Assembly: GCF_020497125.1 (NCBI RefSeq)
Contig: NC_059084.1
Location: 10,567,501-10,631,500 of the forward strand
Direction of reading: 5' to 3'
Source: Mauremys mutica
Taxonomy: Eukaryota > Chordata > Testudines > Geoemydidae
Length of the DNA stretch: 64,000 bases
This document shows positions 1 through 12,900 of this stretch, in pieces. The notes under the pieces were generated by a model. That model had not been told where the DNA came from, ran no database searches, and was given only the letters and a program-made list of their open reading frames with translations. The position numbers and the translations under genes were made by a program. The first letter of the stretch is position 1. The number at the start of each line of letters is the position of its first letter.

Positions 1-1224
1 CTTGCACCGAGTTGCAGGACTGGGTCATTGCTCTGCAAAATATTCTCTCTTTGGCACAGGTGACCTTTATCTACACTATTAAAAAAAGTGCTAAGAAGCA
101 GGGTGGGAGGTGTTAAATAATTTAAGTTAATTTGCAGCTAGCAAAACAAACCAACCAACTTCAACAGAAGCAGGAGCAGGGCCTTAGTACAGAATCAGAC
201 TTCTGTCTTGGATATTAAAATTCGTTGTATTAAAACTTAAAGGTAAACGAAGATGATCTGAAACAAAACCAGGATTTTTCCTCAGACCTAAGGGAAGGGA
301 AAGGACACACAAAATGTAGGAGATATAAGCCACTGTGAACCATCATATTCCCTTCCACTTTTTAGGCACTGTATTTATTAAACAAAACTCAGACAGAAAG
401 CTGGCACAAAGGTTCCTTTTCTGCCCTTCTTGCCATAGCGTGGGGGGACACAGTAAGGAACTGAATCATTCACTCCGAAGACTGTTCCAAATTTTAATAA
501 ACCTGATATTCCCCAAGCAAGATAAGAATTCCAGATAAAAGGACCTACTTATTTCCATTCTCTCTTCAGCAGTTCCGGAGTTTAAGAATTATCTGTTCAG
601 AAATCTTTTCTGCTACTACTGTGCGTTCACATTTGGGGGTCTAGATTAGCAAATGAAGATGGAGAGCTATTAGCATAAGTTCTCCTTACTTTCCCCTTCA
701 GAAAGATTTATAAATCGATGTAAAAAACCCCATCCCACGCAACCACCTAATGCCACGCTTTTTAGAAGAGCTGGACAATAATCAAAGTGCGTCTGTCTCC
801 TTGAAGATTTCCCCTACTGAAGAAACAGAAAAATTTGCCAACCTTTTCAGTAAACAGTAACTTGAAATTTTAGTCTTTGCAATCTGATGAAGTGGTTGAC
901 AGACAAGCAAAAATTCTGAATCTCAGTCTAAAAGAGGCTTTTGTTCTAATCAAGGAGAATATAGCAAAGGTCTCCTTCAACAGATCACACATCTATTTTC
1001 AGAGAGGCAAGTTTTATTCCTATCGGATACTATTTTTTGTAAAACCATCACCTGAGTTTACAAGCAAAATGAAACCAACACTGACTTCTTCCTAGACCCC
1101 CTTTTCTGACACATTAACCTCCCACAAGTTACCACTGCACATGATGTATTTCAAAATATTTCAGTCTCAATTTTAAACAAAAACATTTATTTGAAACCTG
1201 TTTCTTAGTAGTATTAGCACTTCG

Positions 1225-1445
1225 GAGTTGTAAAGCTCCTTCCATCTGAGACTCTCAAAGAACTTTACAGATACCAAATCAGGCTCACAACGCCTGCCTC
1301 CCCACCCCAAGGTAAATATTAGTCACCCTATTTTAAAGACGAGGAAATCAAGATACTGAAAGGGTAAAAGAGCTGCCCAAGGTCATATATCAAGCCAGCA
1401 AGAACAGATTCCAGATCTCCTCTCAGCCTTGTGCTTTTATTACTC
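1225..1445 (-). repeat. Old MIR-type SINE
   Basis: In plus orientation the segment shows the reverse-complement MIR pattern: a Pu-rich AAGACGAGGAAATCAAG stretch, then GCCCAAGGTCATATATCAAG, then a degenerate 'missing accession to old tRNA head' region ending near TTGTGCTTTTATTACTCCA. Divergence is high, so the boundaries are approximate. Confidence 0.55.
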
Positions 1446-1565
1446 CATTATTATTCTGAACTAATCACAGTCCTATTTGTCGTGGTTAGAGGCACCTCCG
1501 AGGGAGCGGTCACAGTTCAGTTTCTGTTTCTGAAAATGAAACCATTAGTTGTTTACTGATTTTAC

Positions 1566-1630
1566 CAATGAAGGGCCTGATCCTGCAGATATTACCTATG
1601 CAAACTCCCATCAAAATCAGTGACAGTTTT
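1566..1630. repeat. Amniote interspersed repeat fragment (CCTGATCCTG type)
   Basis: GGGCCTGATCCTGCAGATAT followed by CCCATCAAAATCAGTGACAG resembles a short dispersed amniote repeat whose copies start with GGGCCTGATCCTGC and carry a 'CCCATTGAAGTCAATGG' core. Similar starts appear at 45245 and 57917. Family unknown to me. Confidence 0.35.
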
Positions 1631-3124
1631 GCCTCATCAAGCACAGCAAAATTAGGTTCTAGTGTCATTTAAGAGAGAGAAAATAAACTGTAAATTAAGT
1701 TCAACACTAATATTATTTGGAAGTAACATGTGCCTTTCTTGCTCCAGAACAGATCATCACCTTTTACAGTACTTTGAATTTTCTGCCTTTTGTCTCTCTA
1801 TCATAATTTTGTTATTTAAGTGTAGCTTTTTAAAAAGCAAAGGTGATCTAAATATCTGAGAATTGAAATTCTTTCCTCAAAGACTTTGTCTATTCTGCAG
1901 CTACAGAGTTCCAAGTTACTGTAAAATTATATAATATTTTTCTTAAAGGGACATTCAGGCTGAGAAGTCCAAAATTTTATGTCCTGTAACTTGAAAGTAG
2001 ACTCCCCTTCCCATTCTCCAAACACATCCAGAGGAGTTTCCCAACCCCTGAAAAACAAGGACTGCAACACTGCTAAAACCCCAGCTTCTCACCCAGGTCA
2101 ATATGCTGACAACAAATCCAGGGCACCAGGTTTATTTGCAGCCGCAAGCATGCACATGTCGGCAGTCCCTCCGTTTTGCCTATCCTTTCTACTCTTGGGA
2201 GCAAGCAGGATATTGAAAAATACAAGAACCATATTCTTGAAATTGGTGGAAGAGGTTTCCTGCATATTTCTAGTACCATACCTACTAAGAGAAACAGAGA
2301 AGGCAGGCAAGTAGAGGATTGGTGGTATATGGAGGCAAACAAAAACGAAGCTGCTGGCATAGTGTTAGATCTGCTAATCTTTATGGTGTCTCTGCAATCA
2401 TGCATAGTATATAAATACAAACCTGTCATGCAGTTATGATACATGATATTTCCTCAACATTTAGTAAAAAATCCAAAGAGGAAATACTAACACTAGGCTG
2501 TTTAAAGTGAAATTTTCAGATGTTCACTAAGATGGAATTTTTCAGATTAATATGGGTCATGCAGACATGTTAAAATTCTTACAGATCTTTAAAAAAAACT
2601 TCCATGTACACACAGTAATATTTAGAAAACTTAGAATGAAGGGTGAAGAATCCCACCAAAATCTTAGTTTTATGGGCCTATTAAAATACTTGTAAAACTG
2701 TATTTAACAACACAAACAGAACTGCTTTCAAATCAGAGGCACCCAAGAAAGCATCTAACAAATCTTGTACTTGTATAATCATGAGATGAGAATTGCAGTT
2801 AAAAAAACAAAACAAAAACGTGTTACTGGGATGAGATTTTACATCCAAGTTCTCAGACCCATTAGGGCATGCTTAAAAACAGAGATTTATAATGGAAAGC
2901 AGCTTTCCTACAACAGTGCAAATAATGAAGTTGCAATAAACCAAAAGAGAACTATTCAGTAAAAATAGCCCCACTAAGCTAGAAATATATTTCTTTATAT
3001 TTCCAGTTCTGAGTCATTTATTTATTAGGATGTTCATCATTTAAATGTACATTTTACGGAATCATGCACAGGTCAGAACACTTTTAAATATCCAAACTTT
3101 AGAATTTATTTATATAGAATATTA

Positions 3125-3157
3125 GAGTGAGTGAGTGAGTGAGTGTGTATGTGTGTA
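3125..3157. repeat. Microsatellite (GAGT)n grading into (GT)n
   Basis: About five GAGT units followed by GTGTGTATGTGTGTA. A simple tandem repeat, likely length-variable. Confidence 0.85.
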
Positions 3158-4299
3158 TTACATAAAAGTGGTTCTGAGAGAAGAATCAGCTTTAATTTCA
3201 GAATAACCTCGGAGCATTCCAGCCACTTGGAGGCGGAGGGGCACCACTGGTCTAATTTTGAAGCAAATAATGAGAAAGCTGAAAAGTATGACTCCATATA
3301 TTTGGAATCATCTTGCGGTAATCAAGGTTACAGTTCCTTATATGGTGTGGAGAGCACAAAGCACACACGAAAAATTTAATATTAAAACTACTAGATATGA
3401 AGAACTACAAAACTACAACTATCATAAATGAAACCATTACTTTTGTGTTGCCACAAAAAAACAACAAACCCTTCCCTAAAAACAAAAATGCAGCTTGGTT
3501 ACGTGTATTGCTTCCTAAACTGCATAATTAAAAGCGTAACCCACAAGAGGCCACAGGACCTAAAATGCATTTTGTTTCACTACAGGCAATACAAAGTAGA
3601 AAATGCATGGCTTTTCAAAAACTGCCAAGAAAAGAACAAATTGGGAAAAAGTAGGAGAAAAGGAAAGTGTATTTAAAGAAATTGTGGACGTCTTTTTTCT
3701 CTCTGCCTGTCTAAAGTTAGTCTGGCTTAGAGGATGCACTAACTTTCCCAATCAGTTTTACATTACAGCACAAGTCCAGAAATAGCTCCCAGCCGCCTTG
3801 GCCTCTAGCACGGTTGTCATGACAATGGAACCACAGTTCTATAAATAGCTCATCAGCACCAAATCTTGTGAGACACATCTGGAATGGGGCCAGCCTAGCC
3901 CCAGCTTGACAAATAAAAATAGGCACAGGCAGTTTGAGAAGCTGGAAAGGTACAATGCATCTCTCAGCTCATACACAGAGACAATCAGAGTGAGGTAGAG
4001 AAACAACTTTGATTGCTTTTTAATGCAGGATTGAATTTATGGTAGGTTTATAAAAAAAAGTTACAGTACTAAAATGAAAGCTTCAGTCATGCTCTGCCTC
4101 TATTTTCCATTCCCCCCCCCCCTCGTCTGTGGCAAACCATGCCACTTTAAAGACTAACAGTACAATCACTTGCCTGTGAGGCCTTTTTTAAAAAAGATTT
4201 TTGTGTATTTTCTTTAAGGTTTTGGCCTGAATTCAGTAAGTTTCTGTTCTTACAATAACTAAATGAGAGACAAGCAGACATTATGTGTCTGGTGGGAAA

Positions 4300-4372
4300 A
4301 GGGCTTGAGCACCTAGCACTAAGTCAAGTCACTGGGAATTACAGGTGCTCAGCACCTCTCAGGATCATGTAT
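4300..4372. repeat. Short palindromic dispersed repeat
   Basis: GAGCACCTAGCACTAAG is followed about 25 bases later by CAGGTGCTCAGCACCTCTC, an imperfect inverted repeat around AGCACCT/AGGTGCT. It resembles a common dispersed repeat of birds and turtles. Family not named. Confidence 0.4.
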
Positions 4373-5644
4373 TTTGCAAGCTTCCTCATACTGCTTTGCC
4401 ACCTCCCAAGTTGCAGCACTTTAGCTATTCTTGTTCTAGTTCTTGCAAGCAAATACTGCCACTTTGTTCCAAATGGCATGGAGATTTCTGAAGGACAAAT
4501 ATATAAGAGACTAGACTAAGATCACAAATTAGTTTTACTTGCAACTCAAGTCAAATCTGAACTCCTGAATTCAGAGGTGAAACGCAAAACCTTTAAGTCC
4601 CTGTATAACATAGTTCTCTTCCCTATGCCCCTATTTGACGATGGCTGCCTTTAAAACATCCATTTTCTTTCATTTCATGGATGAGAGAATTTTTTATTTT
4701 TAGCACACAGTCTTGATCAATCCATTCAATTATGTCCAAATTATCTATATGGGCACAGACTTGTGTCAAAAACGTTAGCTGGTTTACCCTACAGCAAACA
4801 TTTCTACAATCATGAGATTCAGCTACCAGCTGATACACCAACAGTCTAGGAATAAGACTTACGAGTTATATATAATAAATGATTTCACAGAGATCAGAAA
4901 TAGCAGCCATTGTGATGTAAAATAGGCAAGAGAGATTAGATCCATTAATGAAGTAACCACATTTTATACTATAATCAAGAAATGAGACAATTCACAAAAT
5001 ATAAAGTCTTAGTAATTCATCAAAAAACAATGGGGACTGCAGATGTAATCAAAGTAGTGCAGCTGTAATAAGCATTTAAACCACAGTAAAATATCTTCCA
5101 AATGCCATAAAGACACGAATACAGGCATTCAATGCAAACTGCACCATCAGCCCACAGGATTCCTTTAGGTCCCTACATGGATATTTTCATTTCTAAAAAT
5201 TGTAGAGTAAGTTCCATCCAGACTCAAATATATATAAGAGCTCCCCTCCCCCCATTAACCACATATATTTTGTCCGTTTGCCATTTGAACAATGCACATT
5301 TCAGAAAAACAGCAGATTTCATAGAAATTCTTTGGAAAGATGTACTTTGTAACATACATGTTACATATAATTCAGAATTTCCATTCATTTATTCTGCAAA
5401 GATACTCCAAAAGCTTGAGATTGGTGTAAGCGACTGAAATCAATGCCAAGCTTCATCCAGCATGAATCACAAGACACGATAAAGAATAAAGAAACATTTT
5501 GCAATGTTTTACTCATTCGGAGTGGAATCTTCTTCACTCACAGAATGCCTAAATTTCCTGGCTTTGTGTGGGTGAAGCACGGGAGAGAGAGTGATGGATG
5601 ACAGAGAAATTAGCTCTGCAGCAGTGCACCCATGGCTGGTACCT

Positions 5645-6075
5645 AGAGCTGGGCAGGAAATGGTTTTCCTGGCTTGTAAATATTTGAAAATGTTTACCTT
5701 CCTGAATCAAGATGAAAAGTCACAATCTAGAAAATGTTAGTGAAACGAACAAACTCCGCCTCCCCTCTTTTCGGTTCCATCAAAATGTTTGCGTTTTTAT
5801 TTTGACTTTTTTACTTTTAACATTTTTCAATCTAATTAACTTAAATTTCTGAATGAAAAATCATTTTGAGCCAGAAAACTGGATTCTTTTCTGGTTTCCA
5901 AAATAAGAAAATGAAATAATTATACAATTAAAAACTTTTGTCAACTTTTTTGTTTGTTTGTTTTTTTGGGGAGAGCCAGGGGATCTGTAAAAACCAGCCC
6001 TGTTTCATGACATTTTGGTTCCGACAAACTTGCATTTTTTGATGGAAAACATATTAGTTAAGAAATCCCAGACTA
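5645..6075. repeat. Divergent AT-rich MITE-like repeat
   Basis: The stretch starts near TAGAGCTGGGCAGGAAATGG and has repeated AAAATGTTT/AAATTTC/TTTTGAC motifs on both strands, as in a dispersed turtle repeat whose copies begin TAGAGCTGGT and consist of TTTTCC/GGAAAA-rich inverted segments. Boundaries are uncertain. Confidence 0.4.
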
Positions 6076-6201
6076 GCTCTACTGTTACCCCCAGCCTGCA
6101 GTCTGCGAGCAGTCATACCACCTCCAGGCCACTTGTGCAGCGTATTCAAGCTACTAGATTCTTGCTTCCTCCAACTCACTGGCCTGCCCCACTATTGCTC
6201 A

Positions 6202-6454
6202 GGCCATGTCTACAGCACAGATGCTACAGTAGCACAGATATGGCGCTACACTAATGCTGGTTTAGCACCAGAGCATAAACGTTTCCTACTGTGACAGAAG
6301 GGATTTTCTCTGTCACTGTAGACTATCAACCTCCCCAAGCGGCAGTATCTAGATCCATGGACGCATTCTAGCTGGGGTTAGGTTGACTTACCTAGAGTAC
6401 TAAAGCGTGTGAATTCTGCACGCTACATAGCTAGGTAGATCTAAGTGTAGACCT
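6202..6454. mobile_element. GTCTACA-type MITE (non-autonomous DNA transposon)
   Basis: The left end reads GGCCATGTCTACAGCACAGA and the reverse complement of the right end reads AAGGTCTACACTTAGATCTA, so the ends are inverted GGNC..GTCTACA repeats. The interior includes CAACCTCCCCAAGCGGCAGT, shared with the element at 29073-29594 (AATCCACCTCCCTGAAAGGT). No clean target duplication was found. Superfamily unsettled (Harbinger or hAT). Confidence 0.65.
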
Positions 6455-7959
6455 TCTCTGCAGCATACAGGCGGAGTGGATGCCTCAGCTGTTTTTCTGG
6501 TCCTCCATGCTCTCCACTAAACCAGGGCAAATTTAATTCTAGATGTTTATGTCCATTTGCAGTGTCTTGGCCCCTTTGATTATCCACCTCCCAAACCAAA
6601 CATCCACCTCATAGCCCCCCAAAATAAACAACACAATTAAGGCTTCTCCAATTGCTTCTATCCACACCTTTTAAACTTGCAACAGGCATTTTAGCATTCT
6701 CAACTATCGAAATCAACAGAGTGTTTAAAAAAACTTACTACTGTATGCCTGCAAGGCTCACTCTTCACTGCAAGCCTGCGTATGTCAAATAACTTCAGAA
6801 TAGCCCCTCACCCCACCCCAAAAAATTCCTTCACCAAATCAGAAGAAAGCTTAAACCAATCCAAGCACACAGGGTGCAGAAATGAAAGGTAACGGTATGA
6901 ATGAGATCATGGTGTCATGATTCAATTCCTGAGCAAGCCTGAGGCTGGAACACTGTGTGTTAGTGAGCAGTGACGAACATGCAGCAACCCCTGTTAACTC
7001 GTTTTTGTTTTTTTAATATAGCGTAGTCCATCATGTTTCCTTGTTTTCTTCTTGGTAGCCTAAAGTGTTCACAGATCAAACCCCAGGACTTATTCAAGTC
7101 TGGAGACCCAAAAACACATTTTTTTTTTTTTTGGGTGGGAAACGCTCTTTTCTCCCTGAATTTTGGCCAGTAGGATAAAAATGGAAACCAGTTCTCATTC
7201 ACGATCCTTATTCTGACAAAAACATAATCAAAACAGCTTCTCTGGCACAGGTGCATCCAGAATACTATTTCCTTGGACTCAGCATCCCTCATCCCAGCCA
7301 GTTATTTAGATGTAGGCCTAAGAAGAACTCAAAGCGCTGTGACCTTGTACAAGTTTTTTCTCCCTTTTTAAAAAGCAAGCTTGCTTGGATGGCTCATCTT
7401 AGTTTACCTAACTCTATTTACCACTTAGTATGGAATAAAACGACAGAGCTGAATTAACGAGGTCAAATTACGACCCCTCCATCCCTTAAATGTGCCACAT
7501 GTTAATTTGAAGTGGAGTGCAGGGCAATGGTATATATTTATTCCTAAGTAAGGCTAACTTCATGATGTTCATGCGAGAACTAAGAACAGCTACAGTTTGA
7601 GTAAAGGTTGATAGCAGTCTAGGAATGCTAAGTGCTCATGTTCAAAGCTGTCTCTATGAAATATCTAAGCGATTTCTGCCTTTCTTGCTATTTAATGTGA
7701 TTTTAATTTTGTATAATTCTGACAAAAACTGTTGTCTAGAAGAATGAAATTCTATAGGGATGCCTGGAAGACTCATGACTTGTTCAGTTATTTCACTGAG
7801 AAGGCGCATATGCTAAATACTACAATTTGTACTTTTACATGAGTAATTAAAAGCAACAGACTAACAGGTCAGCTTAATACTGAATGTTAATCAATGATAC
7901 AATGAATCTTGCTTTCATGGTCTTTGGCCACCCTCAATACCATCAAGCTAGAAGAATTA
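6455..7959. other. Intronic DNA without a recognised gene
   Basis: AT-rich sequence with a T-run near 7120 and only short random reading frames. I see no gene or clear repeat. Confidence 0.5.
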
Positions 7960-8161
7960 GGGCACTTGTACATGGGGAGTTAAGGCCACTTAACTAAAGG
8001 TGTGAAGTTAATGCTGTAAGTTAAAGAGCATTAAACCCCCATCTGAATGGTCAACAAGAGCATCTACATGGAATTTCATGCTTTTTAACTAATGTGGATT
8101 AACGTCACACCTTTAATTAATTCGTCTCAACTTTCCTGAGTGTCAGTGTGTAGACAACCCC
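7960..8161. mobile_element. Harbinger-like MITE with TTA target duplication
   Basis: The element is flanked by TTA at 7957-7959 and 8162-8164, the target duplication typical of PIF/Harbinger. The left end is GGGCACTTGTACATGGGG; the right end, reversed, is GGGGTTGTCTACACACTGA. An internal inverted pair, TTAACTAAAGGTGTGAAGTT on the left and TAATTAAAGGTGTGACGTTA in reverse on the right, makes it nearly a complete foldback. Non-coding, about 202 bases. Confidence 0.75.
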
Positions 8162-8716
8162 TTAGTGATCAAGTCTGGCTGACCAAACATGGATCTGATC
8201 ATAAACATACCTTTCAATCTTTTCGCATCCATGTTTCACACATGTTTTGTCCCACCTATCTGCTGGAAGATGCTTACCTGAAAGGGGATAGGTGCTTAAT
8301 GGTGTTTTTCAGCTAGGAACCAAACATTTACTGGTATGATGTCAGCTAATATGCTTTGTCTCACCTTACTTCCATAGTTTTATAATGTTGTACAGCTGCT
8401 GGATTGTTACCTTCTCTTGCTAAGGAATTTGGTGAATTTTGAGACCAGCTGTAGTATGTATTGGCCTTGACAGTATCTTTCTGAGTGTAAGGCCACACAG
8501 TTATTCGTGGACTGAGGATGTGTGAAAGAAAGAAGCAGGACTGTGTCACAGAGATGGCTTATTTGCACACAAATTGAACTGCATGGGGGCTGAGCTATGG
8601 GGAAATACTCTATGGATCTTCAGAGCCAGCTGACAGATCAGTGTGCCTGTTGTAGGCTGTCCATGTAGTGCCAAAACAGATTAGCATGTGTCCTCTGGTG
8701 AAGCCTTTGAATCTTG

Positions 8717-8905
8717 TCTACACACAAACTTGTACCAGTGTTTTAAAATTGATTTAATTAAACCAGTGCAAATCCCTGTATGGGCACTCTTAAACTGGCT
8801 TAAAATGACTGATATTGATGTATCTTAAGGTGGTAAATTACTGATTTAAATTAAATCAAAACAATCCATTTTAAATCCAATTTAGAAGTGTCCAAACAGG
8901 AACTA
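8717..8905. mobile_element. GTCTACACAC-type MITE
   Basis: Left end CTTGTCTACACACAAACTTG; right end, reversed, CCTGTTTGGACACTTCTAAA. The interior is rich in TTTAATTAAACCAGTGCAAA and TTAAACTGG motifs on both strands. It resembles dispersed turtle MITEs with 'GTCTACACACA' ends. No coding capacity. Confidence 0.55.
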
Positions 8906-9315
8906 AATCAAATTTAAAACACACCTTTAGTTAAACTGATAATGACCAGCAATGAGATTTGGGACACTTCATTTTTAGGAAGACCACAGTCTGTGCTATG
9001 CAAAATGTGTTTTCCTTTATTAGAGGCCACTCTAAATAGTTAAGAAATAGATGAAACTGACAGGACAGCCTTTGTGTGTTAACTATTAATAACTAAGTAT
9101 TTATACGGACTTTGTCCTCATGGTCTTTAGCTCCCTCCAGGGCCATCATATAAGTAGAATTATTTTCCCCTCAGTATAAATATTTTACCACATCAATACA
9201 ATCTTTTTAAATTTAAATTAATACATCTTCTAAAACTCCCTGCAGTAGAGAAGCCAGAGATTTCTGAAAGGAAACATCAGATTTTACAATGTAATTTTTC
9301 TGATAATTTACCATG

Positions 9316-9902
9316 AGTAAGGCGACGATTTAGTCATGGAGGTCAAGGCAGTCACAGATTCCATGACTTTGCCAGACACTCCATGACTTCTACGGCTTCA
9401 GCAGGAGGAGCGGTGCGACTGTGCACCCCCGCCCTGCAACAGGGGCTGGCTGGAACAAGGACCCTGCATCCCCAGCCCTCCGGCTTCCTCCGGGGGCTGC
9501 AGCCGGGCCAGGGGCTGCAGCCGGGGCCGCATGCCCCAGCTCCGCAGCGACCCAGGCTTGTCGGGGGCTGCAGCCGGGGCCGCACGCCCCAGGCTTGGCG
9601 GGACTGCAGCCGGGGCCGCACACCCGAGCCCCGCAGCTGGGCCAGCTCTGGAGCAAGGGCTGTGTGTCATCTCCCCCTCCCCCCATGGCTGTGCCCCCCG
9701 CTGCAGCCACTGGAGTCAGGGCTCTGCCATCTGCCATGGCGGGGGTCTTGGCTTATCAGTCCCTCCCTCCCCCATGGGACTCTTTTCCTCCCCCCGGTTA
9801 TTTTTAGTAAAGTTATGATAGGTCACAGGCAATAACGGAGCCCGTGACCTGTTCGTGACTTTTACTAAAAATAACCGTGAAAAAAAAATCTTAGCCGTAA
9901 CT
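9316..9902. mobile_element. Foldback-type DNA element with GC-rich internal tandem repeat
   Basis: The outer ends are inverted: AGTAAGGCGACGATTTAGTC on the left and, reversed, AGTTACGGCTAAGATTTTTT on the right. A second, longer inverted repeat sits inside the right half at 9796-9826 and 9843-9877. Between them 9490-9640 holds GC-rich units built on GGGGCTGCAGCCGGGGCCGC, about 4 copies of ~40 bases. Reading frames of up to 150 residues here are by-products of this composition. Superfamily not assigned. Confidence 0.65.
9490..9640. repeat. GC-rich minisatellite inside the foldback element
   Basis: Repeated GGGGCTGCAGCCGGG cores separated by CCGCACGCCCCAGG-like spacers, roughly four imperfect units. 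Each core is itself palindromic (CTGCAG centre). Confidence 0.75.
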
Positions 9903-12900
9903 ATGAAATGATGTGGCTATTTTACATAAGATAGAGTGCATTTTTCTAGTGTCCTTCATGCAGCTGCCAGAAAATGCAGAGTGATGGGAAAGGTAACACC
10001 GCAGAATGAGATGCAAGCAGAAATGGAAAAAGACTGGGTAAAAAGTTGATGTTTAAAAACCAGCAAAGATTCAATGAAGCACCAGCAGACTAATTAAAAC
10101 AGGTGAGTGAGAAAAGAAAGGAAGATGTCGTAACAAGGGATGGGAGAGGAGAGGAGAGTTTAAGTTCCACTTAAGCTAAAATGAACAGGAATATTTTAAA
10201 GGTGAAATTTGAATAGATGAAGTGACTCCTTTCAGGTAGTTGGAGTGATGTCCTGAGAGTGTATCCAAGCATTTACTGTGGAAAGGGAGAAGGCCAAGAC
10301 TGGAGGAAGGAATTCAGCAAGCGAAGGGGCTAAGTGAAAAATAGATCAGAAGTGGTCATAACAATGTATACTTCCATGGCTTTTCCCATTCAAGGGCCAT
10401 GAAATGCTCACATTAAGCCTCACAACACCTCTTTGAAATGGGAAAGTATTATTCCCATTTCACAAATGGGTCAAACACCACAGAGATTCAATGACTCAAA
10501 GTCAGTGAATCAGTGACAGTGCTGGGAATAGCCTTTATTTCTCCTTACTCACATGTGCCAAGTGTCGTCTAAAACCCAGGTTCCCTCTAGGCAAAGTTGC
10601 ACAGTGTCGACAGAGAGAGTTCTGAAACGCGGGAATGGAATTTTGAATTGCAGTTATAGATAACGAGGGAAATGGGGATGGTATAATTTCACTTTCTAGG
10701 GAACGAGAGAGAGTATTCCGAACACAGGATTCTGGTTTCCCTAGAAGATTAGGAATGATTCAGGAATTCAAACAGTTGACAGGCCAGGTCAAAGTAAGGA
10801 CAAATGATGGTCATGTTCTGGAGACGGTGACAGTGAGACCCTTACTGCCTACTTTTGAATATACTTAAATACAAAAGTTCTTCAGATTAATATATAAAGT
10901 AATTCAATATATTTCAAAATACAGCATGTAAATTCAGCAGACAGTAAATGTTCATGTCTTTGCCTTGCAAGTCAACATCAAACTTGAGGTACTATATTTT
11001 CAAGTAAAATTCTTTTGCAAAAAGTCAATTTTGACCTGTTCTTCTCATGGGAAGCTCAAATCCACATCACATCTTCATGCCAATCCTCATATCCCCAGGC
11101 AGCTGTTGGGACTGGAATGGCAGTAAGTTCCTTTACAGAAACAACCTGTCGATACCTGTTCTGGAGTTGATCGCTTAAACAGTTCACAACAACTCACATT
11201 TCAGTTTTTGTTTTCCTCTGGGGCAAGCTACCCATTTTTTCTTTTTCAAACTTAAGAAAAACAACTCCAGGCCTCTGCAAGTGGAGACACACAAATTGGC
11301 ATCTACTGTTGAAGCTCCTACAAAAGGTTCAATGCTCTAGAACTGAATCAGGATATAAAATTACTATCCTTCCTTCTCACAAACATTCTATTTGGCCATG
11401 CAGGCCAATACCAGAGACAGATTAAAAACCTGATTTCTAATAAAATTTATGGCAAGTAAGGCAGAGCTCCAAAATTGATTTTACAAAATTTGGTATCTTT
11501 TAGAGAGACTCAGGCCTCGCCTTCTTTTCTTGGGTCAAATGCCCTAAGACATTTTCACCTGCCAAATCTGACTTTTTCAGCCATAAAATAAATTAGATGC
11601 ACAAATGAGAGCACTCGCCCTCTGCCTGTTTTGTACCCATACTCATGTAGACAGAGACATAAATATTCAGGTTTGCACCCATACTCAAAGGTGAGGACAA
11701 AATTACAGGTGTAAATTTTGAGGGCACAACCTGCATACACGAAAGAGAGACCACCTGTCTGAAAATTTCCAAAATGGTCTTACTTTGATATAAACTTTAA
11801 CACGTAAATGATAAATCCATCCAAACTTCACTCTTTGTAGCTCACTTAGATATCCTTTTCATGTTCCTCGCTTCTTTGTAGTAGCAAAATCTAACAAACA
11901 ACCAAGCTCTGGATATAACTCTCTGCCTTCATTCAGGGAAGTTATCACGAATAACTTTTAAAGAACGTGATAAGTTTCCAAAACTGTTTACAAAAGTATT
12001 TTGATAAGTTTTTAATTTTAAAATTGCAGTGGAAACTTCACAGAACACCGAAGTTTTACAGACAGACATGTACTGTCCATCTGCTGGGTGTGGCATGGTA
12101 TGCCATTTTAAAATAAAATAGATAAACCATTTTGGTGCCACTTTTTCGCCCAGGTCTACTGGTTGTGAGTTTATTCTTAAACAAAATTTCCATCAATTAA
12201 TTTTTCAGATATTTAAAGAAAACCCATTAGCATAGTGTAGGGTTGGGTTTTTTTGCAGACCATCTACGTGTCATTACGACTAAAACAACAGCAGGGTTTA
12301 TCCAGATATGAGCGCAGGGAATGTAAAAGCCCTGACAAGGCACTACTTTAGCTTTTCCTCTACTATCTCTGAATCATGTTCTTGATTTCAGCATACAGAG
12401 GGATTTCCATTGTGATTTAATGACTCATGCATGAGGAGGCAGATGCCACAAAGACTGGAGCAGAGACAGTGTTAGAGTTGGTATGTGTGTGTAGGGGGAG
12501 GCGTACACAGACCAGGAAGAGGGAGGGAACTGGAGGGATTGTTTAAATCCCCGTTCTTAAAACTTTAACTTATCTACTTAAGAAAATGATATAATGAGGG
12601 AACAGTGGAGAGTATGGCCCTTTCAAACAAACAGTGGTTTTAAATTAGCAGTATGGTACCTAGTTCTTATACTGACAGGGGTTTTATAAATACCTAGCTA
12701 GATCAATAGATAGAACAGAATCCCACTGAAAGATATTCCCCCAAAGTTTCAGTAAAAACTATTAAAGACATTAAAAAATAAAACACCAAAATGGAGGGAA
12801 TGGATGGCTCAGAATAAGGGCAGGAAACTGAGCCTTTTACTGATCAAAATATCAAGTGCAGGTTTATATCAAATATCAAAGACAGTGGTTCAGTGACCTG

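Larger units (their letters stand above)
1446..5640. other. Intronic DNA without a recognised gene
   Basis: AT-rich sequence with short random reading frames only. It includes a (GAGT)n/(GT)n microsatellite at 3125-3157 and a short palindromic dispersed repeat at 4300-4372. Nothing else is recognisable. Confidence 0.5.

Noticed and set aside
9352..9835. Open frames of 89-150 codons on both strands
   Set aside because: Products of the GC-rich minisatellite inside the foldback element; no domain and no splice context.
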